A DNA stretch of 64,000 bases, from assembly GCA_904419285.1 (NCBI GenBank), contig CAJFQZ010000016.1, positions 1 through 64,000 of the forward strand, written 5' to 3'. The notes below the pieces were generated by a model, which made no database searches, was not told the origin of the DNA, and was given only the letters and a program-made list of their open reading frames with translations. The translations under genes were made by a program, and so were the position numbers. This DNA comes from Lachnospiraceae bacterium UBA1818. Its GTDB lineage: Bacteria > Bacillota > Clostridia > Lachnospirales > Lachnospiraceae. Shown here piece after piece: positions 33,919 through 42,850 of this stretch (the first letter of the stretch is position 1; every line of letters starts with the position of its first letter).

Positions 33919-34851
33919 ATGGCGGAGAAACAGGGCTTTTTCAAACGGCTGGTGTCCGGCCTGACAAAGACCAGGGATAATATCGTATCCGGCATGGACA
34001 GCATTTTCCACGGATTTTCAAAGATTGATGATGACTTCTACGACGAACTTGAGGAGACCCTGATCATGGGCGATCTTGGAGTCCGCACGACCATGAACAT
34101 CCTGGAGGATCTGAGGGAGAAGGTCAAGGCACAGCATATAAAGGAACCGGCAGAGTGCCGGCAGCTGCTCATTGACAGCATCAAGGAGCAGATGGACGTA
34201 GGAGAGACAGCATATGAGTTCGAGGACAGAACGTCTGTCGTGTTCGTGATCGGAGTCAACGGTGTTGGCAAGACCACTACCATCGGCAAACTGGCGGGGA
34301 AACTCCGCGCCCAGGGAAAGAGAGTTGTGCTTGCCGCTGCGGATACTTTCCGGGCAGCTGCCGGAGAGCAGCTGAAAGAGTGGGCAAACCGTGCGGGCGT
34401 GGATATGATCGGCGGCCAGGAAGGCGCTGATCCGGCTTCTGTGGTGTATGATGCAGTGGCTGCCGCTAAGGCGAGAAAGGCGGATGTACTGCTCTGTGAC
34501 ACTGCGGGACGCCTGCACAACAAGAAGAACCTGATGGAGGAGCTGAAGAAGATCAACCGTGTGATCGACCGGGAGTATCCGGAAGCGTTCCGCGAGACAC
34601 TGGTCGTCCTTGACGCCACGACAGGACAGAATGCCCTTGCCCAGGCAAAGGAATTCAATGAGGTGGCGGATATCACAGGCGTGATCCTGACCAAGATGGA
34701 TGGAACGGCAAAAGGCGGGATCGCGGTTGCGATCCAGGCGGAGCTCGGCATTCCTGTGAAGTATATCGGAGTGGGAGAGAGCATTGACGATCTGCAGAAA
34801 TTTGATTCAGAAGAATTTGTAAATGCGCTGTTCTACCGGGAAGAGGAGTAG
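33919..34851 (+). CDS. ftsY: Signal recognition particle receptor FtsY
   Basis: 310 residues: a short N-terminal segment in place of the long acidic A domain of E. coli, then the N domain and the GTPase G domain. G1 is GVNGVGKTTTIGKLAG from about residue 112; others are AADTFRAAAGEQLKEWA, DTAGRLHNKKNLMEEL and TKMDGTAKGG (specificity). It docks SRP-ribosome complexes at the membrane. It is 31 bases after smc. Confidence 0.96.
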   Translation: MAEKQGFFKRLVSGLTKTRDNIVSGMDSIFHGFSKIDDDFYDELEETLIMGDLGVRTTMNILEDLREKVKAQHIKEPAECRQLLIDSIKEQMDVGETAYEFEDRTSVVFVIGVNGVGKTTTIGKLAGKLRAQGKRVVLAAADTFRAAAGEQLKEWANRAGVDMIGGQEGADPASVVYDAVAAAKARKADVLLCDTAGRLHNKKNLMEELKKINRVIDREYPEAFRETLVVLDATTGQNALAQAKEFNEVADITGVILTKMDGTAKGGIAVAIQAELGIPVKYIGVGESIDDLQKFDSEEFVNALFYREEE

Positions 34852-34912
34852 GAACGGAGAAGACAAAAGAGTGAAGTGAGAGGGAATCCAGAACAGAAAG
34901 AGGGACAGAAGA

Positions 34913-36127
34913 ATGTTGACATTGGAAAAATTTGAGGAAGCAAGCGAACTTGTCAAAAGGGTGACCAATCCCACAAAGCTGATCTACAGCGACTATCTGA
35001 GCGAGCAGACCGGGGCAAAGGTATACCTGAAACCAGAGAATATGCAGTATACGGGAGCTTACAAGATCCGCGGGGCATACTACAAGATCAGTACACTGAC
35101 AGAGGAAGAAAGATCCCGGGGACTGATCACCGCGTCTGCGGGAAACCACGCCCAGGGCGTGGCCTTTGCGGCGAAGAAATTCGGCTGCAAGGCGGTCATC
35201 GTCATGCCCACGGTCACCCCGCTCATCAAGGTGAACCGCACCAAGAGCTATGGCGCTGAGGTGGTGCTCTACGGCGATGTGTACGACGACGCCTATGCCT
35301 ATGCATGCGAGCTGGCGGAGAAGAACGGATATACCTTCGTGCATCCGTTCAATGACCTTGACGTTGCCACAGGGCAGGGAACTATTGCCATGGAGATCGT
35401 GCAGGAGCTGCCTACAGTGGATTATATCCTTGTGCCGGTGGGAGGAGGCGGCCTGATCACCGGCGTGTCCACCCTTGCAAAGATGCTGAACCCGAAGATA
35501 AAAGTGATCGGCGTGGAGCCTTCTGAGGCGGCCAGCATGACAGCTGCCCTGCAGGCAGGGGAGGTCGTAGAACTTCCCAGCGCCAATACCATCGCGGACG
35601 GCACTGCCGTTAAGGCGGTCGGAGACAAGATCCTGCCGTATGTGCAGGAGAATGTGGATAAGATGCTCCTTGTAGAGGATGACGAGCTCATCGGAGCATT
35701 CCTCGACATGGTGGAGAATCACAAGATGATCGTGGAAAACTCCGGGCTTCTCTCCGTGGCCGCGCTCAAGCAGCTCGACTGTAAAGGAAAAAAGGTTGTC
35801 TGTATCCTGAGCGGAGGCAACATGGATGTGATCACAATGTCATCCATCGTACAGCACGGACTGATCCAGAGAGACCGGATCTTCTCCGTCTCCGTACTCC
35901 TTCCGGATAAGCCGGGCGAGCTGGTTCAGGTGGCAAAAACGATCGCGGATGAACAGGGCAATGTGATCAAGCTGGAGCACAATCAGTTTGTCAGCACAAA
36001 CAGAAATGCCGCCGTGGAGCTTCGTATCACAATGGAGGCATTCGGCACAGAACATAAGAACAGAATCCTTGACGCACTCGAGAAGAAAGGTTTCAGACCG
36101 AAACTGATCAGCGCGAAACTGTATTGA
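34913..36127 (+). CDS. ilvA: Threonine ammonia-lyase with C-terminal ACT domain
   Basis: 404 residues. Converts threonine to 2-oxobutanoate and ammonia. PLP Lys in the segment TGAYKIRGAY, SAGNHAQGVAFAA, phosphate-binding VGGGGLITG, and ILSGGNMD. The C-terminal ACT domain (about 325-404, VLLPDKPGELVQVAKTI) suggests allosteric control; a single ACT of this kind is common in the catabolic/TdcB-like shorter form, so a degradative role is as likely as an isoleucine-biosynthetic one. No ilv genes are nearby. It may be cotranscribed with ftsY (61-base gap). Confidence 0.9.
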   Translation: MLTLEKFEEASELVKRVTNPTKLIYSDYLSEQTGAKVYLKPENMQYTGAYKIRGAYYKISTLTEEERSRGLITASAGNHAQGVAFAAKKFGCKAVIVMPTVTPLIKVNRTKSYGAEVVLYGDVYDDAYAYACELAEKNGYTFVHPFNDLDVATGQGTIAMEIVQELPTVDYILVPVGGGGLITGVSTLAKMLNPKIKVIGVEPSEAASMTAALQAGEVVELPSANTIADGTAVKAVGDKILPYVQENVDKMLLVEDDELIGAFLDMVENHKMIVENSGLLSVAALKQLDCKGKKVVCILSGGNMDVITMSSIVQHGLIQRDRIFSVSVLLPDKPGELVQVAKTIADEQGNVIKLEHNQFVSTNRNAAVELRITMEAFGTEHKNRILDALEKKGFRPKLISAKLY

Positions 36128-36183
36128 TGGCCGGACCGCCCTCAGACGGATGGCGGATCAAAAGCAAAGAAAGGAAGCTGCGC

Positions 36184-36672
36184 ATGAATCGAAGAAAGCC
36201 TAGAAAAGGAGATCTGTACAGACATTTCAGAGGGAAACAGTACCGTGTGCTGTATCTTGCCGTCTGTGCGGAGACGAAGGAAGAGATGGTCGTCTATGAG
36301 ACGGCGGAGGGGGAACACAGAGTCTATGTCAGCTCTCTTGCAGCTTTTATGAGAGCAGTCAGCAAAGACAAATATCCGGATGCACAGCAGGAATACCGGT
36401 TCGAACTGTGCAGGGACAGCGTACAGGAGATGAAAAAGGATGCGCCGGAAAGTGAAGAATCCCTGATCCTTCAGTTCCTTGATCTGGATGGGAATGAACA
36501 GCGTGCCGAGTTCCTTCAGAAACACAGAGCAGTGCTCACGGACCGGTTTCTGACGGCAGCGGCGGAGAGCATGGAATTTGCGGAGAATGCGGATACGCTG
36601 GAAGAACGGTATGCAGCTCTGCTGCGCTTCCTGAAGACGAAGATGAAGTACGAGGGGAGCAGGCTCCGCTGA
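36184..36672 (+). CDS. DUF1653-domain protein
   Basis: 162 residues from ATG 36184, with AAAGGAAG a few bases upstream; the frame is open back to the ilvA stop, but residues before MNRRKPRKGD look untranslated. The N-terminal part (KPRKGDLYRHFRGKQYRVL ... YVSSLAAFMRAV) matches DUF1653, a small beta-barrel domain of unknown function. The C-terminal half (about 75-162) is acidic and helical with no recognised match. Convergent with prs. Confidence 0.8.
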   Translation: MNRRKPRKGDLYRHFRGKQYRVLYLAVCAETKEEMVVYETAEGEHRVYVSSLAAFMRAVSKDKYPDAQQEYRFELCRDSVQEMKKDAPESEESLILQFLDLDGNEQRAEFLQKHRAVLTDRFLTAAAESMEFAENADTLEERYAALLRFLKTKMKYEGSRLR

Positions 36673-36705
36673 GACAGCGGGATGAACTGAAAAGAGACAG
36701 AGAGA

Positions 36706-36752
36706 AAGACAGGCTTCGGTGGAATGACCAGCATTCCGCCGAGGCCTGTCTT
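36706..36752. terminator. Bidirectional terminator between DUF1653 and prs
   Basis: AAGACAGGC...TGGAATG pairs with CATTCC...GCCTGTCTT in a long stem with small internal loops (36706-36752). TTACATTTTC follows on the plus strand, and a pyrimidine-rich CTTTCTCTCT on the minus strand. Confidence 0.7.
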
Positions 36753-36766
36753 ACATTTTCTCATTC

Positions 36767-37948
36767 TCAGAAGGTCTCTCCGTTCTTATATTTTTCAAGC
36801 AGAGCGTGAATCTTGTCGGTCGGGTTCAGGACCTTGCCGATCGTGATGTCGTGATTCAGAGAATCAATGATCAGTGCAAGGAACTTGCTCATGTCAGCCT
36901 GTACAAAGTATGGCTTCTCATAGAGTTCCGGCGGCAGGTAGGTCAGGTTGGTGGTGACGACCTTGTTGATATATCCCTTTTCGAAATAATCGTCGAACTT
37001 GTCGAAGCCGTCCGTGAACAGCCCGAAGGTGGTGCACACGAAGACTCTGCCGGCATTGCGGTCCTTCAGCTGCTTGGCAACCTCCAGCATGCTTCCTCCG
37101 GAGGAGATCATATCGTCCACGATAATCACATCCTTGCCGCGTACATCGTCTCCGAGGAATTCATGTGCGACGACCGGATTCTTTCCGCCGACGATCGTTG
37201 AATAGTCGCGGCGCTTGTAGAACATTCCCATATCTACTCCAAGTACGTTGGAGAAGTATACGGCGCGGTGCATGGCTCCTTCGTCAGGGCTGACGATCAT
37301 CAGGTGTTCTTTGTCCGGGATGATGTCCGGAACAGCGCGGAACAGCGCCTTCATAAACTGGTACGGCGGATTAAAGCTGTCGAATCCGCTCAGCGGGATC
37401 GCATTCTGAACGCGCGGATCATGGGCGTCAAAGGTGATGATATTCGACACGCCCATTGCGTGCAGCTCTTCCAGCGCAAGGGCACAGTCCAGAGATTCTC
37501 TCTTCGTGCGTTTGTGCTGACGGCTCTCATAGAGGAAAGGCATGATCACATTGATCCTGTGCGCTTTTCCTGTCGCTGCAGAGATGATCCTCTTCAGATC
37601 CTGGTAATGGTCATCCGGCGACATGTGGTTCAGGTGGCCGTTCACCGTGTAGGTGAGGCTGTAGTTGCACACATCGGTCATGATGAAAAGGTCTGTGCCG
37701 CGGATCGTCTCTTTCAGAACGCCCTTTGCCTCGCCTGAGCCGAAACGGGGACAGCTGCAGTCCACGAGATAATTATTCGACTGATAATTGACATACAGAG
37801 GGGATTCTTTTACTTCGTTGATGGTGTTCTCCCGGAAGGAAACGAGATAATCGTTCACTTTCTGCCCCATGCTGCGGCAGCTTTCCATAGCCGCCAGCTT
37901 CAGAGGAGCTACCGGAAGAGTTCTTTCTAACAATTCGATATTTGACAT
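36767..37948 (-). CDS. prs: Ribose-phosphate pyrophosphokinase, long divergent form
   Basis: 393 residues, about 75 longer than classical Prs. It makes PRPP, the precursor of nucleotides, histidine and tryptophan. Family marks: GTDLFIMTDVCNYS, PFLYESRQHKRTKRESLDCALALEEL, ITFDAHDPRVQNAIP, IVSPDEGAMHRA and the PRPP-binding DVIIVDDMISSGGSM (usually DMIDTAGT). The sequence thus belongs to a clade distinct from B. subtilis Prs. Minus-strand AGGAG lies about six bases before the ATG at 37946-37948. Transcribed alone. Confidence 0.9.
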   Translation of the reverse strand: MSNIELLERTLPVAPLKLAAMESCRSMGQKVNDYLVSFRENTINEVKESPLYVNYQSNNYLVDCSCPRFGSGEAKGVLKETIRGTDLFIMTDVCNYSLTYTVNGHLNHMSPDDHYQDLKRIISAATGKAHRINVIMPFLYESRQHKRTKRESLDCALALEELHAMGVSNIITFDAHDPRVQNAIPLSGFDSFNPPYQFMKALFRAVPDIIPDKEHLMIVSPDEGAMHRAVYFSNVLGVDMGMFYKRRDYSTIVGGKNPVVAHEFLGDDVRGKDVIIVDDMISSGGSMLEVAKQLKDRNAGRVFVCTTFGLFTDGFDKFDDYFEKGYINKVVTTNLTYLPPELYEKPYFVQADMSKFLALIIDSLNHDITIGKVLNPTDKIHALLEKYKNGETF

Positions 37949-38007
37949 GATTTTCTCCTGTGATATTATGATATCCGGATACCCGGACTGACTTGTTTAC
38001 ATATACC

Positions 38008-38036
38008 GTTATATCATTTTTTATTTATAAATTCAA
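38008..38036 (-). promoter_or_regulatory. Promoter of prs
   Basis: Minus strand TTGAAT (38031-38036), 17 bases, TATAAC (38008-38013); start near 38001, leader about 50 bases. Confidence 0.7.
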
Positions 38037-38044
38037 GCATAGCT

Positions 38045-38072
38045 TTGCGCGGAACGGGAATTGTGATATACT
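38045..38072 (+). promoter_or_regulatory. Promoter reading into the 38-kb structured leader
   Basis: TTGCGC (38045-38050), 16 bases, extended -10 TGATATACT (TATACT at 38067-38072). Transcription would start near 38079, a few bases before the first arm of the structured element. Confidence 0.65.
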
Positions 38073-38084
38073 ATTGACGTGTTA

Positions 38085-38271
38085 CAGTTCACACCGTACT
38101 CATGGATAGGAAACTGCAGCGTCATGCCTGCATGTAAGAGGCAGTTTCCTATCCATGAGTGCGAGTGGAACTCGCAGCCGCCGCCCAAATAAGCAGCCTT
38201 AGCACGAAGTGCGAAACTGGAGCGCGGCAGCGCGACAAGTGCGCATGCGGGCGGCGGTTAGGTGTGAACAG
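38085..38271 (+). repeat. Multi-hairpin element closed by a 9-bp terminal stem (candidate structured RNA or non-autonomous mobile element)
   Basis: The outer stem is GTTCACACC (38087-38095) with GGTGTGAAC (38261-38269). Inside, in order, are four stems. A perfect 20-bp stem (38098-38117 with 38141-38160) has a 23-base loop. GCGAGT/ACTCGC (38161-38175) has a GGA loop. A perfect 9-bp stem CCGCCGCCC (38178-38186) with GGGCGGCGG (38249-38257) encloses GCAC-GAA-GTGC (38202-38212) and GCGC/GCGC (38222-38233). Nearly every base is in or near a stem, and no ORF is present. The extended promoter just upstream would transcribe it as the 5' part of the DUF512 mRNA. A possible relic of the 3' portion lies at 62701-62745. 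Confidence 0.7.
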
Positions 38272-38284
38272 AAATATGGATATG

Positions 38285-38400
38285 GTTCACTCACAGGCGT
38301 GGAAATGCCCTGCAGATGTGCTTTCGGGACAGCGCGGGAGTGAACTTCAGTATGTTATGGCGTGCCTTCAGCGCGCTGAAGGACCAGAGTAGGAGTTCAC
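38285..38400 (+). promoter_or_regulatory. Second half of the DUF512 leader: alternative pairings reaching the ribosome-binding site
   Basis: GTTCACTC (38285-38292) can pair with GAGTGAAC (38338-38345). The overlapping GTGAACT (38340-38346) can instead pair with AGTTCAC (38394-38400), which is joined to the AGGAG ribosome-binding site (38391-38395). Between them is an 18-bp perfect palindrome (38365-38382). These mutually exclusive pairings resemble a translational switch; no ligand class is recognised. Confidence 0.5.
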
Positions 38401-38407
38401 AGGATAG

Positions 38408-39754
38408 ATGAAAAAGCATGAACATATCGTGAAAAATGTAGAAGCGGGCAGCATTGCCGAAGAGCTCGGGATCGAACCGGGAGACAGGCTCCTGGCGATC
38501 GACGGCCAGGAGATCGAGGACATCTTTGACTACCAGTTCTATGAGGAGAGCGAGGAGCTTCTCCTTCTTATAGAGAAAGCTGACGGGGAACAGTGGGAGC
38601 TGGAGATCGAGAAAGATGCGGACGAATCTCTCGGGATCAGTTTCGGAGAGGGACTGATGGATGAATACCGTTCCTGCCGCAACCGGTGCATCTTCTGTTT
38701 TATCGATCAGATGCCGCCGGGGATGAGGGATACGCTCTATTTTAAAGACGATGATTCCCGCCTCTCGTTTCTTCAGGGAAACTATATTACACTGACCAAT
38801 ATGAGCGATCATGACGTGGAGAGGATCGTCAGATACCGGCTCGAGCCGATCAATATTTCTTTCCATACGACGAATCCGGAGCTGAGGTGCCGGATGCTGC
38901 ACAACCGCTTCGCCGGTGACGCGCTGAAGAAAGTGGATATTCTGTATCAGGGCGGGATCGAGATGAACGGCCAGATCGTCCTCTGCAGAGGAGTGAACGA
39001 CGGGGAGGAGCTGGAACGCACCATCCGCGATCTGACAAAGTATCTTCCGCTTCTGAAGAGCGTCTCGGTCGTTCCTGTGGGACTGACCAGGTTCCGGGAG
39101 GGACTGTACCCTCTGGAACCGTTTACAAGAGAAGAAGCGAGGGAAGTACTCCGTGTGATCCACCGCTGGCAGAAGAAGATCTATGAAGAGTACGGGATCC
39201 ATTTTATACATGCGGGCGACGAGTGGTATCTCCTGGCAGAGGAAGAAGTCCCTGAGGAAGAGCGGTACGACGGATATCTCCAGCTGGAGAACGGCGTGGG
39301 AATGCTCCGCCTTCTGTTCAATGAATTTGAGGAGGGAATGGAACGGCTCGGGGACGGCGACAGATCCGGTGAGATCTCTGCTGCGACTGGGAAACTGGCA
39401 TATCCCTATATCCGCCGTATGGCGGATCGGATCCAGGAGCGTTACCCCGGAGTGAAGGTACATGTGTACTGTATCAGAAATGATTTCTTCGGGGAGAGGA
39501 TCACCGTGTCAGGACTGATCACCGGACAGGATATCATCGCCCAGCTCAAGGGGAAAGAGCTGGGCAGCAGGCTGCTCCTGCCGTGCAATATGCTCAAGGC
39601 GGACGAGGATGTCTTTCTTGACGATATTACCGTGAAAGAAGTATCTGACGCTTTACAAGTTCCGGTCGATATTGTAAAATCAAGCGGGCAGGATCTGATA
39701 GATGCCATATTAGGTCCGGAGACAGAAGAAATGGAGAATAATAAAGGAAGGTAA
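38408..39754 (+). CDS. PDZ and radical-SAM DUF512 protein
   Basis: 448 residues. The N-terminal PDZ-like domain (1-60, [25 protein letters not shown]) is followed by a radical-SAM CxxxCxxC motif CRNRCIFC (Cys90, 94, 97), then DUF512 (about 215-440) with [30 protein letters not shown], and the GxTG-like [10 protein letters not shown] and [16 protein letters not shown]. The reaction is unknown. The gene is nearly always next to der in Clostridia, here seven bases upstream, hinting at a ribosome- or translation-linked role. Expression would pass through the unusual leader at 38079-38407. Confidence 0.88.
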   Translation: MKKHEHIVKNVEAGSIAEELGIEPGDRLLAIDGQEIEDIFDYQFYEESEELLLLIEKADGEQWELEIEKDADESLGISFGEGLMDEYRSCRNRCIFCFIDQMPPGMRDTLYFKDDDSRLSFLQGNYITLTNMSDHDVERIVRYRLEPINISFHTTNPELRCRMLHNRFAGDALKKVDILYQGGIEMNGQIVLCRGVNDGEELERTIRDLTKYLPLLKSVSVVPVGLTRFREGLYPLEPFTREEAREVLRVIHRWQKKIYEEYGIHFIHAGDEWYLLAEEEVPEEERYDGYLQLENGVGMLRLLFNEFEEGMERLGDGDRSGEISAATGKLAYPYIRRMADRIQERYPGVKVHVYCIRNDFFGERITVSGLITGQDIIAQLKGKELGSRLLLPCNMLKADEDVFLDDITVKEVSDALQVPVDIVKSSGQDLIDAILGPETEEMENNKGR

Positions 39755-39761
39755 AAATACA

Positions 39762-41090
39762 ATGAGTAAACCGGTAGTTGCCATAGTTGGGCGGCCGAAT
39801 GTGGGGAAATCAACTCTTTTCAACGCGCTGGCGGGAGAGAAGATCTCCATCGTCAAGGATACGCCCGGAGTGACAAGGGACAGGATCTATGCGGATGTAT
39901 CATGGCTCAACAGAGAGTTCACCATGATCGATACAGGAGGAATCGAGCCGGACAGCAGGGACGTGATCCTCTCTCAGATGAGGGAGCAGGCGCAGATCGC
40001 CATTGATACGGCGGATGTGATTGTATTCCTCACCGATGTGCGGCAGGGCCTTGTGGACGCGGATTCCAAGGTTGCGGATATGCTGAGACGTTCCGGGAAG
40101 CCGGTCGTCCTGGTGGTGAACAAGGTAGATAATTTTGAAAAATATATGCCGGATGTGTATGAGTTCTACAATCTGGGGATCGGGGATCCGATCCCTGTGT
40201 CAGCGTCTTCCAGGCTCGGACTTGGAGATATGCTTGATGCAGTGACTGCACATTTTCCGGAAGGGGCCGGAGAGGACGAGGAGGACGACCGTCCCCGCAT
40301 CGCTATCGTGGGAAAGCCCAATGTGGGAAAATCTTCGATCATCAATCGTCTTCTCGGGGAGAACCGGGTGATCGTCTCCGATATTGCAGGTACCACCAGA
40401 GATGCAGTGGACACAGAGATCGTGCACAACGGAAGAGAGTATATCTTTATCGATACCGCAGGGCTCAGAAGAAAGAACAAGATCAAGGAAGAACTGGAAC
40501 GCTACAGCATCATCCGCACAGTGACCGCTGTGGAACGGGCGGATGTGGTTCTCATGGTCATCGATGCCACGGAGGGCGTGACAGAGCAGGATGCGAAGAT
40601 CGCGGGGATCGCTCATGAGCGCGGCAAGGGGATCATCATCGTGGTGAACAAATGGGATGCCATCGAGAAGAATGACCGGACGATGCGAGAGTACGAGGCG
40701 AAGATCCGGCAGACTCTTTCCTACATGCCTTATGCGGAGATCATGTATGTATCGGCAGTGACCGGACAGAGACTGAACAAACTTTACGATATGATCGATA
40801 TGGTCATTGAGAATCAGACGCTGAGGATCGCAACAGGCGTGCTCAACGAGATCATGACCGAGGCTGTGGCAATGCAGCAGCCGCCGTCGGACAAGGGCAA
40901 GAGGCTGAAACTGTACTACATTACACAGGTTTCCGTCAAACCGCCTACCTTCGTCATCTTTGTGAATGATAAGGAACTGATGCATTTTTCATATACACGG
41001 TATCTGGAGAACAAGATCAGAGAGGCGTTTGGCTTCCGCGGAACTTCTCTGAAGTTCTTCATCAGGGAAAGAAAGGAAAAGGAGCAGTAG
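39762..41090 (+). CDS. der: Ribosome biogenesis GTPase Der (EngA)
   Basis: 442 residues with the diagnostic tandem GTPase domains: first G1 [10 protein letters not shown] (residues 10-19) with DTPGVTRDR and DTGGIEPD; second G1 [10 protein letters not shown] (about 183) with [19 protein letters not shown] and NKWDAIEK; then a C-terminal KH-like domain ending [13 protein letters not shown]. Acts in 50S subunit assembly. plsY starts six bases after its stop. Confidence 0.97.
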   Translation: MSKPVVAIVGRPNVGKSTLFNALAGEKISIVKDTPGVTRDRIYADVSWLNREFTMIDTGGIEPDSRDVILSQMREQAQIAIDTADVIVFLTDVRQGLVDADSKVADMLRRSGKPVVLVVNKVDNFEKYMPDVYEFYNLGIGDPIPVSASSRLGLGDMLDAVTAHFPEGAGEDEEDDRPRIAIVGKPNVGKSSIINRLLGENRVIVSDIAGTTRDAVDTEIVHNGREYIFIDTAGLRRKNKIKEELERYSIIRTVTAVERADVVLMVIDATEGVTEQDAKIAGIAHERGKGIIIVVNKWDAIEKNDRTMREYEAKIRQTLSYMPYAEIMYVSAVTGQRLNKLYDMIDMVIENQTLRIATGVLNEIMTEAVAMQQPPSDKGKRLKLYYITQVSVKPPTFVIFVNDKELMHFSYTRYLENKIREAFGFRGTSLKFFIRERKEKEQ

Positions 41091-41096
41091 AAGGTT

Positions 41097-41753
41097 ATGG
41101 AACGTTTGATTTGTCTGGCGGTCGGCTATGTATGCGGTTTGCTTCAGACCGGCTACCTTGTTGGGAGAATGAATCATATTGACATCAGAAAAAAGGGAAG
41201 CGGGAACGCGGGTACTACCAATGCGCTGCGCGTGATCGGATGGAAAGCCGGGATAATGACATTTTTCGGCGATGTCCTCAAATGTGCCGCCGCGGTGGTG
41301 ATCGTCTGCCTGATGTACCGGGGAAGCGACTGCCTGCCGCTTCTTGCGATGTATGCGGGAGCAGGCGTCACGCTGGGACACAATTTCCCGTTTTATCTGG
41401 GGTTCAAGGGAGGAAAGGGAATCGCCGTGATGGCAGGTCTGGTGGCTGCGAACAGTTTCTGGAACCTTCCGGCCAGCCTGATCCTGATCCCGGTCACACT
41501 GGCATGTTTCCTGATCCCGGTGGTGATCACCCGCTACATATCAGTCGGTTCTCTTACTGCATATACAGTGTTCCTTATCGAAATGATCCTGGCAGGACAG
41601 CTCGGATGGTTTGATATGGATGCACAGCGTGTCTATGAACTGGATATCATTCTCTTCGCGCTGACGGCGCTGGCGTGGTACCGTCACAGAGAGAATATCA
41701 AGAGACTGCTGGCAGGGACCGAGAATAAGTTCGGAGCGAAGAAAAAGGAGTAG
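41097..41753 (+). CDS. plsY: Acyl-phosphate:glycerol-3-phosphate acyltransferase PlsY
   Basis: 218 residues with about five membrane helices. It uses acyl phosphate from PlsX to make lysophosphatidic acid. Motif 1 RKKGSGNAGTTNALRVIG, motif 2 GHNFPFYLGFKGGKGIAV, and motif 3 in the C-terminal HRENIKRLLAGTENKF are all present. The following gene gpsA makes its other substrate, glycerol-3-phosphate. Confidence 0.95.
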   Translation: MERLICLAVGYVCGLLQTGYLVGRMNHIDIRKKGSGNAGTTNALRVIGWKAGIMTFFGDVLKCAAAVVIVCLMYRGSDCLPLLAMYAGAGVTLGHNFPFYLGFKGGKGIAVMAGLVAANSFWNLPASLILIPVTLACFLIPVVITRYISVGSLTAYTVFLIEMILAGQLGWFDMDAQRVYELDIILFALTALAWYRHRENIKRLLAGTENKFGAKKKE

Positions 41754-41760
41754 TGAGATT

Positions 41761-42783
41761 ATGGCAAATGTAGGCGTACTTGGAGCCGGGAGCTGGGGCA
41801 CGGCGCTGTCGGTCCTCCTTCATGACAATGGGCATTCCGTGACAGTCTGGTCGATCGATGAGAGCGAGGTGAAGATGCTGGACGAAAAGAGAGAGCATCT
41901 TCTGAAGCTTCCGGGCGTGAAACTGCCTGAGGATATGGTATTCACAGGCGATATTGAGAAGACGGTCCGGGGTAAGGATTTCCTCGTGCTGGCTGTTCCC
42001 TCCGTGTATACGAGGTCCACGGCAAGAAGCATGAAGCCTTATGTGGCGGACGGACAGATCATCGTGGATGTGGCAAAAGGGATCGAAGAGTCAACACTGA
42101 AGACTCTGTCCTGCCAGATCGAGGAAGAGATCCCGCAGGCGGATGTGGCGGTGCTCTCGGGACCGAGCCATGCAGAGGAGGTCGGCAGAAGGCTTCCGAC
42201 GACCTGCGTGATCGGGGCGAAGACGAGAAAGACAGCAGAATATCTCCAGTCCATGTTCATCAGCAAGGTATTCCGTGTCTATACAAGCCCGGATATACTC
42301 GGGATCGAGCTGGGAGGCTCTCTGAAAAATGTGATCGCTCTGGCAGCCGGTATCGCGGACGGTCTCGGCTACGGCGATAACACGAAGGCAGCGCTGATCA
42401 CAAGAGGAATCGCGGAGATCGCCAGGCTTGGCGTGAAGATGGGAGGAAAGATCGAGAGTTTTGTCGGACTGACCGGTATTGGAGATCTGATCGTTACCTG
42501 TGCCAGCGTGCACAGCCGGAACCGGAAAGCAGGCTATCTGATCGGACAGGGCAGGACCATGCAGGAGGCCATGGATGAGGTCAAAATGGTCGTGGAAGGC
42601 GTCTATTCAGCAAAAGCCGCGGCAAGGCTTGCGAAAAAGTATAATGTATCCATGCCGATCGTGGACGAGGTGAATCAGGTCCTCTTCGAGGGAAAGAGCC
42701 CTGCGGAGGCAGTGGACGACCTGATGCAGAGAGAGTCAAAGAGCGAGAACGGAACTCTCCTCTGGCCGGATGAAGAAAAATAG
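41761..42783 (+). CDS. gpsA: Glycerol-3-phosphate dehydrogenase [NAD(P)+]
   Basis: 340 residues. Reduces dihydroxyacetone phosphate to glycerol-3-phosphate for phospholipids. N-terminal dinucleotide fold GVLGAGSWGTALSVLL, VAKGIEEST, LSGPSHAEEVGRRLPT, the catalytic lysine segment GGSLKNVIALAAGIADGLGYGDNTKAALITRG, and FVGLTGIGDLIVTC. Seven bases after plsY; the two make one functional unit. Confidence 0.97.
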   Translation: MANVGVLGAGSWGTALSVLLHDNGHSVTVWSIDESEVKMLDEKREHLLKLPGVKLPEDMVFTGDIEKTVRGKDFLVLAVPSVYTRSTARSMKPYVADGQIIVDVAKGIEESTLKTLSCQIEEEIPQADVAVLSGPSHAEEVGRRLPTTCVIGAKTRKTAEYLQSMFISKVFRVYTSPDILGIELGGSLKNVIALAAGIADGLGYGDNTKAALITRGIAEIARLGVKMGGKIESFVGLTGIGDLIVTCASVHSRNRKAGYLIGQGRTMQEAMDEVKMVVEGVYSAKAAARLAKKYNVSMPIVDEVNQVLFEGKSPAEAVDDLMQRESKSENGTLLWPDEEK

Positions 42784-42793
42784 AAGATAACAG

Positions 42794-42822
42794 TCATACC
42801 CCCTTTTCTGGCTGCATACATT
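42794..42822 (+). promoter_or_regulatory. Sigma-E-type sporulation promoter of spoIVA
   Basis: CATACATT at 42815-42822 matches the sigma-E -10 (CATACAHT) fully, and TCATACC at 42794-42800, 14 bases away, resembles the -35 (KMATATT). spoIVA is sigma-E-controlled in Bacillus. The start point would be near 42829, about 22 bases before the ATG. Confidence 0.7.
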
Positions 42823-42846
42823 GTTATCAGCAGAACAAGGGGGTAT
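42796..42846 (+). promoter_or_regulatory. Hairpin that sequesters the spoIVA ribosome-binding site in read-through RNA
   Basis: ATACCCCCTT (42796-42805) pairs perfectly with AAGGGGGTAT (42837-42846), which contains the spoIVA ribosome-binding site; inner CTG-CTG/CAGCAG pairs extend the fold. The 5' arm lies upstream of the predicted sigma-E start point, so only RNA reading through from gpsA can form the hairpin. Confidence 0.7.
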
Positions 42847-42850
42847 TTCT

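Noticed and set aside
38085-38271. CRISPR array or tandem repeat
   Set aside because: The repeats are inverted and nested, not regularly spaced direct repeats with spacers, and no cas genes are present.
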